Origin: Venturia oleaginea
Lineage: Eukaryota > Ascomycota > Dothideomycetes > Venturiales > Venturiaceae
Direction: 5' to 3'
Assembly (NCBI GenBank): GCA_013176395.1
Contig: JABMLP010000015.1
Span: 1,116,001-1,180,000 of the forward strand
Length of the DNA: 64,000 bases
A model generated the notes under the pieces. It made no database searches and was not told the DNA's origin. It was given only the letters and a program-made list of their open reading frames with translations. Both the position numbers and the translations under genes were made by a program. Shown here in pieces: positions 55,231-64,000 of the stretch. The first letter of the stretch is position 1, and each line of letters begins with the position of its first letter.

Positions 55231-58200
55231 ATGGGAAACAGTCAATCTGCGGTTGAAGATCGCAGTCCAGGAAGAGTAGCCAGTTCTCCTGCTTCAAACC
55301 TTGATACACCAGACCCATTGTCAATTGGTGTTCCATACTCTCGGTATAATGAGTGTGAAACTGTTGTTGGATCGCCCACGAAACGAACTGTGAAGCTTAA
55401 CCAGGAGTTTCGCCAGCATATCCGTTCTCAACTTCTGAGCTCCGAGGCACATGACCGGGCTATGGAAACTAGCAGAGAAAAGCTGGACGTCCTAGCTGTT
55501 TCTTTGGCACGTTCATTATCACGATCGGAATCGCGTAGGGGAAACAAACCCGCCTCAAAAGCTCTAGCCAACAGGCAACACAGCAACAACAACAACACAT
55601 CGCAAATGTCGCTTTCGAGTGAGAGAACAGTCGACTTGGAGACTGCTGTTGCGTTGCTGCAAGAGCTGAGGAAGACAGCGACGCCAGAAGACCTGGTAGC
55701 ACTACGTATGATATTTTCTGCTCTCCTTCGTTTACATATGCTGACGTGCTCGCAGATAGAGCGCTTCTTCCCACCCGATCTAGTGACCCACTCTCAAATC
55801 CAGCCGATGGTTCCGAGGAGAGATCGAGTATGTCAGCAGCAGGTCTTATTCGTAAGAAGTCCCTAGCCCGGCCTGGAGTTGCTACCCGGCATCCAATACA
55901 AGACAAGATTTGGAAGCCCGAAATGATGGGCACCTCGGCCCTCGCTAGACCCTCGACGCTCGATGACTTGGAGCTTGATCTGCTGTCTTCACTATCTATT
56001 TCTCAGAAGAGAGCACACACGCCGACCGGTGATGAATATTCAAACTTGGGAAATTTGAAGAGAGGGTCTCTAATGGTCATGAACGGAGCGGCATCTCCAG
56101 CTCCGAGCTTCATAACCAGAGACTTTTTGGGGAGACAGCTGAGTGACGATGAGTATTTCACAGCTTCTGAGAATGGATCAGCTCCAGCTAGTCCGGCCAA
56201 GCCACTGCCTGCGTTGCCAGAACCTACCATGCAACAGTCGCTGGGCTCGGGTATTCAGCCTTTTGAAGACTTTGATCAACAGGAGAGATATCCGACTCTG
56301 TTGATTAAGCGAAGTGGCAGTCCATTAAAGCGTGAGCTTCACGTGGAAGGTCCAATCTGGGAGTTGGATGGAGAGAGCAATTTGATGGCTCGAAAACCAC
56401 GAACGCAACCCAGCGCAATTTCTCTTGTTGCAAAATCAGAAAACCACAGTCTGTTCTCCAATGTGAGCTCCGAGGAAGATCTCAAAGCTCATAATTCCCA
56501 CCCGAGAACTGTCTCTCAAAGTGCTATTTCTCTGGCAGCTGAATACATGCTGGAATTGCCCCCCGGTCCCCACCACGCGACCACAAGAGAAAATGGAGAG
56601 CTGCCTGCTGAACCATTGTCAAGTTCTTTTGTTCACAGGTCCGGTCTTGCCCGCGAAGATTATTACACTACATCACAAAATGCACAACATGAAAGCTGGG
56701 AACCGAACCAGATGCCCCGTTTTGGTCAAACCCAGGTTGGCAACGAAATTCTGGCCCACACGGCCCTCCGATCACATCCTCCGAACATTACAGTGCCATT
56801 GAAATCTGCGCTGAAAAGCACGCGTTCTTCAAAAGCAAAGACTGATTCTGGTTATTATTCAACCGCTAGCACTGGTGTTGAAGCTGACCACATTTTCGAA
56901 ATGGATTCACTAAATCTTTCCACCGTTGACTCTGCGGCAGCTTCGGCATCGAAAGGGAGTGTTTTGATGCCCATGCCAATAGTGGAAAACGAGAAGTCGG
57001 TGTCCAGCTCAGCGACGCCGGGACCACAAACCAACGTCTCTGAAAGATGGCCCACCTTTCACAAAACTGTAGGAGGCAACGTACAGGAAAAGCCGGAAGA
57101 ATCAGAGCCATCAAAACCTGAACGCAGAAAATCTTGGAAGAAGTCGTTACGACGGAGTCTCTCAAGATCTCGAACAGCAGAAACTACACCAGAAAAGAAC
57201 TCGCCAGCATCAATGCCCGGTTCGAGTATTTCACTGGAGTCTACCAAGACTAAGAAATTGCAAAAGAGGCGACCGCTGTCACAGCCGCCACTCACAATCC
57301 GTTATTCGCACAACGTTGATGGCGATGTACCACAAGTTCCTTCGTCTGTGTTCTCGAAATTTTCTGATCGATTGGCCACTTCACCTGGACTAGAGCACTT
57401 GGACCGTACATATGAAGATGCAACAAGTACCAACGCTCGACGGGGATCCGCGAGTCCTGCACCTGCTTCGAGGGTCTCACCAGCCCTGAATGCGTCCTAT
57501 TTCCCTGATGCGCAGCGAGATGGTTCCACAACCACGGTCGGTCGTACTACGAAGCACGCTACGCCTGACAAAGTTGCGCCAAAGCCTCCGACACATCGAC
57601 ACAGCTTCTCCCGCATGAGCTTTCGGCGAGTTCCTACCTCCGAGAGAGAGGAAGATGAAGTTGGCGGTGATGGGGTCCCAGGGGTCAGCGATTTTGGCAC
57701 TGTTGCTCAAGCTTTAGGAAGCGGCCCTTACGACGTAGCGAAAGACAATCAATCACAACAGCCTCGTTCTGCATCGGCCGAACCTGTCCAGTATCCGCAC
57801 CCGCTTGGTGCCGATCAGGGGCAATATGGACCGCGTGAAGGCTGGGATGCCGAGACTGCGTCAAAGTTCGCTCAGAGGCGAAGTCGTGAGAGAGCTGCTG
57901 CAACAGCGGCTCTCGAAAGAAGACCGCTCCCTGCCCGAAGACCTGCCGTCTCGAACAGGCCAAGAAGCTATCATGATGACTTACTCGGGCAAGAATCACA
58001 GCGGCCGAGCATGAATGAAAGGCCCAAGTCGGTTCACGGCTCCATCTCACGAGGACAAGGACACGAACAGCACCTAGGACAGGCACGCGATCACCATTCT
58101 GCGCAAGAACATTATCTAAGGCCGCCTGCGTTGGTTACTACTACGTCTGCTCTACGGCCGAGGACTGCGACTGCCGATCCTGATCAATGCCCTTTACAGC

Positions 58201-59012
58201 AAGGATTTCATCGATCGAAGATTGCAAATCCCGAGCCCCTGGTGTACGAACGTGCACCAAGAAGCGAAAGCCCTGTGAAGAATATTGTCGATGTCTTCGA
58301 ATTAAGAGCCGCCCTGGCTCCTACGCCATCGCCCAGGCTACATCAGTCACCAAATGTGGACTGGGGTGAACAATCGAGAATGTGGAGAGAAAAAAGATTG
58401 AATGCTAAGGAAGGTGTTCGTACCACGTCCTCTGAGTACAGTGAATCAGTCACTTCCACCACCACGAGCACTATGGCCACTTATGTGGCAGGATCGCACT
58501 CACAGCCTGGGTATCCGACTGTGCAAACAAGCTGTTCGTCTATTCCAATGACTACGACTAGGACTGTTCATTCGGCAATTCCGACCACGACTGAGCATAC
58601 TAGCTATTTGTCCACCCCTGTTTCCAGGACCAACAACAGCCATACCTCCACTGTGTCATCCACGTCTTCGAGCAGGATACCTCAGGCACCAAGATACTCA
58701 CAAATATCGACACCAACACAGCCGAGATCGCGGGAGCGGCCACGTGGACAGCCAACATCTCAATATGAGGGAAGCCCGACTCTTGAACCAAGTCCAATAC
58801 CAGTACAAGTACAGCAGCAGCGACAGCCGAAAAGGATAAGCTCTGGGAGCATCTTCGGACGATATGGCGGTGGTTTCACAGGGGAAAAGGCAGGGCTTAT
58901 GAAACCCACCGGCTCGGGGAAGAAGAGAGAGATTACGCCTAGGACGCAGGCGATACGGTCAGGGTACGGCGTTGATTTTGGAGATATCCCAGTGCACCAT
59001 GCGCCCATCTAG
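55231..59012 (+). CDS. Large disordered protein with N-myristoylation signal
   Basis: Exons 55231-55705 and 55756-59012 sum to 1,244 codons (1,243 residues). The start MGNSQS is a consensus N-myristoylation site (Gly2, Ser5/6), suggesting membrane attachment. An ordered helix-like region (TVKLNQEFRQHIRSQLL, RTVDLETAVALLQELRKTATPEDLVALHRAL) spans the splice junction. The rest is Ser/Pro/Thr-rich with repeated SASP-like and RSxS phosphosite-type motifs (KKSLRRSLSRSRTAE, RHSFSRMSFRRVP). The C terminus is conserved-looking: SGSIFGRYGGGFTGEKAGLM and GYGVDFGDIPVHHAPI. I do not recognise a named family. Such proteins act as scaffolds at membranes; this is inference. Confidence 0.8.
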
Positions 59013-59260
59013 CTTATTTAGCTTCTTATTGATTTTCTATTGCATGTAACCATTTGAGATGAGGATGCTAGCAAGTGGTGTCCGTCACGTATATAATTTG
59101 AAGATTTTCTGATAAGAATGTGTCTCCGATCCACTCGTTCTCAGGCTATTCAATTGTTCTATCTACTTTACAAAGGAAACCAGCGTGATATCAATACTGC
59201 CAAGTCGCCTATAGCGCCCATACCGAACCAAGTCCAACGACCCAGAAACTCCCGATACTC

Positions 59261-59985
59261 TTATCCAGATCCGACAGCGTGCGCAAAAACTTTCGCGGCA
59301 AGATCACTTAGCATCTTCGCCTTGTCCGCCTGCGGCAACTCTTGAAATACTGCGTATACACTCTTGCCCTTGGTATCTCTCACAGCACCTAACCTGTTCC
59401 CCGCAACGGCTCCAGCAACGGCTCCAGGAAAATTGGCAATAATGAAGCCCATAGCTCCACCACTCAGCCCACCAACGAGCGACCAGAATTTGCCCGTAGG
59501 TTGATGCGTCTCTCCCTCCGCTAACCCCTCATCCTGCATCATCTCCTCAAACACAGACGAAAACTGCGCATTCGACCGTTGCGACTCCTCCTGCGGCGTA
59601 TTACTCCCGAACGTATTCTTGAAGAAATCACTCCACCCTGCGAATCCGGCCGAACCTTGATTATTTGGCATTTCCTCCTCGTCTGGATCTGCTGCTCCTG
59701 TGAAGCTGTGGAAACTGCGTGTGGCATCGTAGTCGCGGCGGCGTGTGGGGTCAGAGAGGGTGAAGTAGGCATCGTTTATGGCTTGGAATTTCTTGGTACG
59801 GGCGGCGCGTTCGGGTGAGTCTGAAGGGACGCGGTCGGGGTGGTGTTTTAGGGCGGCTTTTTTGTAGGCTTCGCGGATTTGGGGTTGTGTTGCGGTGGAT
59901 TGGACTTCGAGGACTTTGTAGTAGTCTGGAGCTGGAGTTTGTTAGTCACTGGAGCTATAAAAGGGAGGAGAAGCGCACCAGACAT
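59261..59985 (-). CDS. J-domain protein (DnaJ family, class C)
   Basis: Exons 59985-59979 (7 nt, ATGTCTG) and 59931-59261 sum to 226 codons (225 residues). J-domains stimulate Hsp70 ATPase. APDYYKVLEVQSTATQPQIR, AYKKAALKHHPDRVPSD (the HPD loop) and KKFQAINDAYFTLSDPTRRRDYD cover residues 3-72. No Gly/Phe or zinc region is present, hence class C. The C-terminal half has WSDFFKNTFGSNTP, a glycine/alanine-rich possibly membrane-inserting stretch (GGLSGGAMGFIIANFPGAVA) and a helical end. The tiny first exon is required since no ATG exists upstream in the long exon's frame before DYY. Confidence 0.85.
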
Positions 59986-60956
59986 AGTTGAGGAATTAGG
60001 TTGTAGCTAGAGTAAGTGTGAAGGTGTAGATAGAGTGAGTATGTGTACTGAAGTCTTGGTAGGAGTAAGGCTGGCTAGCCTATGACGTACAAATCGCGCA
60101 GACTGCGAGCAGCGAGTCAGTGAAGCCCCTATTTACTTAAAGGGTGACACGCTCATCGTCCAGGGGCCCGACAACTTGGCCACCACTTCTCCTTCATCAA
60201 CATCGACCACCATTTCTACCATGGAAATGCTGAAGAGACTGCCAGCTGGGAAACACAGGGGGAAAAGAGCTTGGAAAATTGCTTAATGGTCATAAGCTGT
60301 CTTCCTCTTCCAGGTCCGCGCCGCCTCTGAGAGACAAACATATTAGAAATAAACGGTATTGATCTCGAATTCGCAAAACATAGTAGGAAGGCTATGATCA
60401 TGGAATTGATTGAGCACCTCGCCGCTTTCCTGAAGGTTGATTGATTGATTGATTTTATCCTACTCGGTTGCAGCCGCTTAATCACGCAGCTATGTCCGGT
60501 TAGGAGGACTTCATCAGACAGCCGACACGTGATAGATTATATAATCCACCGCGCCCCACTTCGCCCCGTTCACTGAAACAAGACCAGCTGTCCCCTCCGT
60601 CCTCCCTCTTTTCCCTTAACCAGTATCTCCAAATGCCCGCTGGCTCTTGTAGATACTGGTTATTCTGCTAGTATATCTGTGCTATGTAGACTCAAGAGGC
60701 AATGCCTCGTGTTTCGCTATCCTTCTACCTACAGTCTCCCTCTAATGCTCAGCTTGTCTATCTATTTCGCCTTATCCCTCAAGGCCAATGGGTTCCCTAA
60801 GTATGTTTCTGCTTGTGAAAGTTGCCTTGCACCAGATTCCTATGCGGCGGTGTATTTGGTTGTGTGATGCTGGAGACAATAGTAACCATCGTAGTCGCGA
60901 TTTCGCTGCTTGGGTGTGATACTCCGGGTATGCCCGTGGACGAGGCTGTCTGGTAG
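59986..60956. other. Gene-free stretch
   Basis: Promoter of the J-protein gene, a TTGA tetranucleotide run (TGATTGATTGATTGATT near 60437) and an 11-bp inverted repeat AACCAGTATCT...AGATACTGGTT with a short loop at about 60619-60661. No gene supported. Confidence 0.5.
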
Positions 60957-61680
60957 CTGCCGTATTGTATGGCGCCGATCGTGCTATAGACCTGCCGTCT
61001 TATAGTCGGAGCCTATCTGCTGCTAGTCGCTCTCCCTACTTGCTATATCGCGCTCCTACTCTTGCCAATGCCATAACTGGGACGCAACAGTCTGGGGAGA
61101 GGCTCAAGGCTACGTCTGCTGGCTTGTAGGGAGGGGATTTGCCGCCAATAAGCTCCTTCTATACGTCCTTACTGCTTACTGTGTTGCGCACCTACTCTTG
61201 CCAATGCCATAACTGGGACGCAACAGTTTGGGGAGAGGCTCAAGGCTCTGGACATCAGCTTGCAGCAGGACGGTTTGCGGAGACGATAGTAGATGAGGTT
61301 CTCTAGCAGCTGCCGTATCGTGTCGCACCGATTGTGTTGTAGACCTGTCGTCTTATAGTCGGAGCCTATCTGCTGCTAGTCGCTCTCCCTGCTTGCTATA
61401 TCGCGCACCTACTCTTGCCAATGCCATAACTGGGACGCAACAGTCTGGGGAGAGGCTCAAGGCTACGTCTGCTAGCTTACAGGGAGGGGATTTGCCGCCA
61501 ATAGGCTCCTTCTATGCGTCCTTACTACTTACTGTGTCGCGCATCTACTCTTGCCAATGCCATAACTGGGAGGCAACAGTTTGGGGAGAGGCTCAAGGCT
61601 CTGGGCAACAGCTTGTAGCAGGACGGTTTGCCAAGACGTTGGGAGAGGTTGTCTAGTCGTTGCAGTGGTGTGTGGTGCCG
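60957..61680. repeat. Nested repeat: 353-bp units containing a 136-bp internal duplication
   Basis: Two full units begin at about 60957 and 61310 (period 353 bp) and a third starts near 61663. Within each unit the block CTACTCTTGCCAATGCCATA followed by ACTGGGACGCAACAGT and GGGGAGAGGCTCAAGGCT occurs twice, at 61055/61191 and 61408/61544 (136 bp apart). Stops and frame changes in all frames; origin unknown. Confidence 0.85.
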
Positions 61681-62151
61681 ATTGTTGCGCACCGGGCGTC
61701 TGGTGTTTGAGTTGTGTTGAAGGTATTGCCGTTCTAGCAGTGACTCGTCGACTCAGAGCGTTGCAGTGTCATCTGGGGTGATGGACTAGCCGGGAGATAG
61801 TGACTAGATGGTTGCTGTTGTCTTTGGTGGACGCATCGTTCGTGTAGCTTGCTCATGTATTCGTCTGCTTGCTCTGCCGTGGCCGCGACGGCGACTCTAG
61901 AGATATCTCATCGACGCTGAAGGACGCGCGATGGCCTCTAGAGGCCGGAGCGGCCACTGGCAGAGGTGTTTTGATGATCCTTAGATGATACTTCTGTAAA
62001 TTCCAAAAATTGAGTTCTCGCTGTGTGTGCTGTTTTGCTTTCCTGAAGGATAATAGGAAACTCGGACAGTCACCTTCCGGATAAGATCACGGGACCTGAT
62101 CCTTCGCGGCGAACCAGCACTAGGTTGTCAAACATTCATAAGGTAGAGGAG
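61681..62151. other. Gene-free stretch
   Basis: Contains the palindrome GCCTCTAGAGGC at about 61932 next to GGAGCGGCC. No coding signal. Confidence 0.4.
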
Positions 62152-62839
62152 GACATCATGTAGCCCTGGCTCCAAGAGGAAAGTCATCTTACTCCTTACT
62201 GATGTAATCGGACATATCTCCATCAATAAGTCACTTATCGTAGATCAATTCGCAACAAATGGCTATGTCTGCATCATGTCTGATCTCTTCCGCGGTTAGT
62301 TGATCGAGGATCGCGGCATACGGAATCGAAGCGATGTTTGGAATCGGGAGAAACACTGACGGACAACTCCAGGCAATCCAATCCCTCTAGATTATCCAGA
62401 AGATCTTACCATCATGTCCTGGCTTAACGGACCCGATACAATTCCAGGCCACCTCCAATCCCGCGTCGACCCAGTCGTCTCACCAGTCATCGACACACTT
62501 CGCTCAAAATATGCTGTAGAAATTATCGGAATCGTAGAACACATTCGGCTTTGGAGGAAGATATGTGAGACGCTTCTTACACCGCTCAAAGCTCCAGCTG
62601 GACGCAGAAGTAGTCGCCCATCCTTCATTAGTGACGGTCGAGCAACTGAAGAGAATGCCGGGTCCGTTGAGTATCGCAGCAGCAGCTAATGACCCGGTTT
62701 TTCCGTGAAGAAGAGCAAAGAGACCGAGGAGATATTTCGCAAAGGCAATGCTGCGTGGCAGATGTATCGTTACAGTGATGTCGATCATGGGCATGATGTT
62801 CGATGTGACACCAAAGAGCCAATGCAGAAGTTGCAATGA
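62152..62839 (+). pseudogene. Dienelactone hydrolase pseudogene
   Basis: Pieces in the normal family order: VALAPRGK, LLLTDVIGHISINKSLIVDQ, FATNGYVCIMSDLFRG then TAG, VSPVIDTLRSKYAVEIIGIV, a frame change into FGFGGRYVRRFL (the active-site loop, with Gly-Phe where the catalytic Cys should be), VVAHPSLVTVEQLKRMPGPL, IAAAANDPVFP then TGA, and MYRYSDVDHGHDVRC with the remaining catalytic His, ending at TGA 62837-62839. At least two stops, frameshifts and loss of the nucleophile rule out activity. It is a different subfamily from the intact secreted enzyme at 25 kb (no signal peptide region). Confidence 0.82.
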
Positions 62840-63605
62840 ATAAAGCTTTTGCACAGGCGGTATCTTGGTTTCATGAGCATCTGCAAAATCTTGATGCTAC
62901 TCAAATATGTATCTTCAGCTCTCTTCCTCGCTCGAAGAGCAGGGGCGGTATAGATTGATCATGAAGGCAGCAATATGGCCAAAATGAATTCTTAGCTAGC
63001 AGGAAACTATTTGTCTATCCCTCTAGTCTCCCTGCCCTCGAATCTTCCTAGCCAGGATTGTTCCACCAACACAAGAAGACACACGCAAGAGCGGATCGGG
63101 GTTGCCTTCCGGCGGCTCAATTGTTGAGTATCGTCGAATCATGCCGCGACGGGATATAGTTCCGCCGGTTGGTTGATTAACAACTTCCTCCTCCATCTTC
63201 TGACTGCAAGCCTTCGTGAATAATTCCTTCTCATACTGGACTGGACTGGACTGAACGCTGACGCTGAGCATCTCAATGCCTTGAAAAAGAACAAAATTCG
63301 GCTCCTCCACAGTTCCACGACTGGCATCGAATCGAGAGTATCTATGTGGTCATCATTGTTCAAGGCCTCGTTTTCACATCGCCTTCTCACAATCCGAAAT
63401 AATTGTCGACAATTCTCCTAGGACTTCTTCCATACGTATCATTGCCAGGATCTATGTGGTATTGTTCGCGAGTTCGGCATAAGAGATGAACTTGAGTATG
63501 CTGGCCGTTCCGACGTGATATGTCTGACTTATTCTAATTGTCTTCGCAATTTTGATGCAAATATTTATTGCGGCTCTCAAGTCTTCCTCATATCAACAAT
63601 GACAT
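62840..63605. other. Gene-free or undecided stretch
   Basis: A minus-strand open frame at 63310-63023 (containing GGTISRRGMIRRYSTIEPPE) reads like protein but has no ATG, splice partner or family match; I leave it unannotated. Confidence 0.35.
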
Positions 63606-64000
63606 TCAAGCAGTTGTCTCGTTCGCCTCCCCTTCGTCATCACTGTTCTTGGCAGTATTTTCACCACTAACCAGCCTCTCCTTTTTCTCCGCTCGCTCTT
63701 CAGCCTGAAACCAATCCTCATCTACACTTTCCTGTCTCTGGGATTTCTTCGCTTTGCTAGATTCCGGTTTGATGCCAATAGTGTCTTCGCTAACAGCTTT
63801 TTTCTTGCTTGCGGCGGTGGAGAACACTGCGAAATTGTTCTTGTTCCTTCGTCCAGAGAACAAACTGTCGCGGGAAATATCCCTCTTTGGTGCAGCAGCT
63901 TTGGCGGCGACTTGACTCCATCCACTGGTGGCACTGTCAGACTCTCGCCGCTCGATGTTCAGGGAGTCATCAACACGACAGAGCTGTAGATGGCCTAGAA
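63606..64000 (-). CDS. 3' part of a hypothetical protein gene (runs off the window)
   Basis: The minus-strand frame is open from the window edge to the stop at 63608-63606, about 131 codons. The sequence is Lys/Ser/Ala/Glu-rich and probably disordered: IERRESDSATSGWSQVAAKA, SLFSGRRNKNNFAVF, SKKKAVSEDTIG, QRQESVDEDWFQAEERAEKK and an acidic end (NSDDEGEANETTA). Basic clusters suggest a nuclear or RNA-associated protein, but I recognise no family. The start and any introns lie beyond 64000. Confidence 0.55.
   Translation of the reverse strand, partial: LGHLQLCRVDDSLNIERRESDSATSGWSQVAAKAAAPKRDISRDSLFSGRRNKNNFAVFSTAASKKKAVSEDTIGIKPESSKAKKSQRQESVDEDWFQAEERAEKKERLVSGENTAKNSDDEGEANETTA

Noticed and set aside
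60619..60661. 11-bp inverted repeat as a transposon end or terminator
   Set aside because: The two arms are 20 bases apart and no matching distant copy was seen; it may be a simple hairpin.
63023..63310. Minus-strand open frame of about 95 codons
   Set aside because: No ATG, no splice partner and no recognisable domain, although part of it reads like protein.

Overview
The window looks like chromosomal DNA from a filamentous ascomycete, most likely a Leotiomycete-type fungus. The evidence is short GT-AG introns in most genes, fungal-only families (fungal DNA-binding-free surface protein HsbA, bifunctional BioDA, ascomycete class II-type peroxidase) and a Fot1/pogo transposon. The class-level placement rests on the general look of the proteins, not on a search. 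No tRNA, rRNA or CRISPR was recognised.

Layout. 0-9 kb: a wrecked GNAT acetyltransferase, a wrecked APC amino-acid permease, then an intact divergent pair (UNC93-like MFS protein and TauD-like dioxygenase). 10-13.5 kb: a secreted heme peroxidase with an in-frame TGA and a Cys-rich single-pass membrane protein. 14-22 kb: a family of small unrecognised all-helical genes (two at 14.1-16.6 kb, two at 20-21.9 kb, plus a decayed tandem copy at 19.2-19.8 kb) surrounding the housekeeping divergent pair RRS1/BET1. 22-30 kb: quinone-oxidoreductase-like enzyme, four-TM protein, dienelactone hydrolase, a decayed MFS transporter and an ER protein disulfide isomerase. 30-43 kb is a conserved core: adenylosuccinate synthetase, ARPC1, mitoribosomal mS29/DAP3, a divergent biotin pair (BioF and BioDA) and NMD3. 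43.8-54 kb is accessory: a hidden small secreted 8-Cys protein, a foldback/MITE-like element, a Hal2-like phosphatase, a complete pogo-type transposon with perfect terminal inverted repeats, and a hydrophobic surface-binding protein. 55-60 kb: a 1,243-residue disordered, probably myristoylated protein and a J-domain protein. 60-64 kb: a nested repeat, a decayed dienelactone hydrolase, and the 3' end of a gene running off the window.

Themes. (1) Active gene decay: at least five once-conserved genes carry stops, frameshifts or deletions, often CGA or TGG changed to TGA. (2) Very small exons (7 nt in adenylosuccinate synthetase, 7 nt first exon in the J-protein). (3) A repeated compositional pattern in which coding strands change from C-rich at the 5' end to G-rich at the 3' end. 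(4) Genes visible only after splicing by eye (the 8-Cys secreted protein and a minus-strand membrane protein near 36.5 kb).
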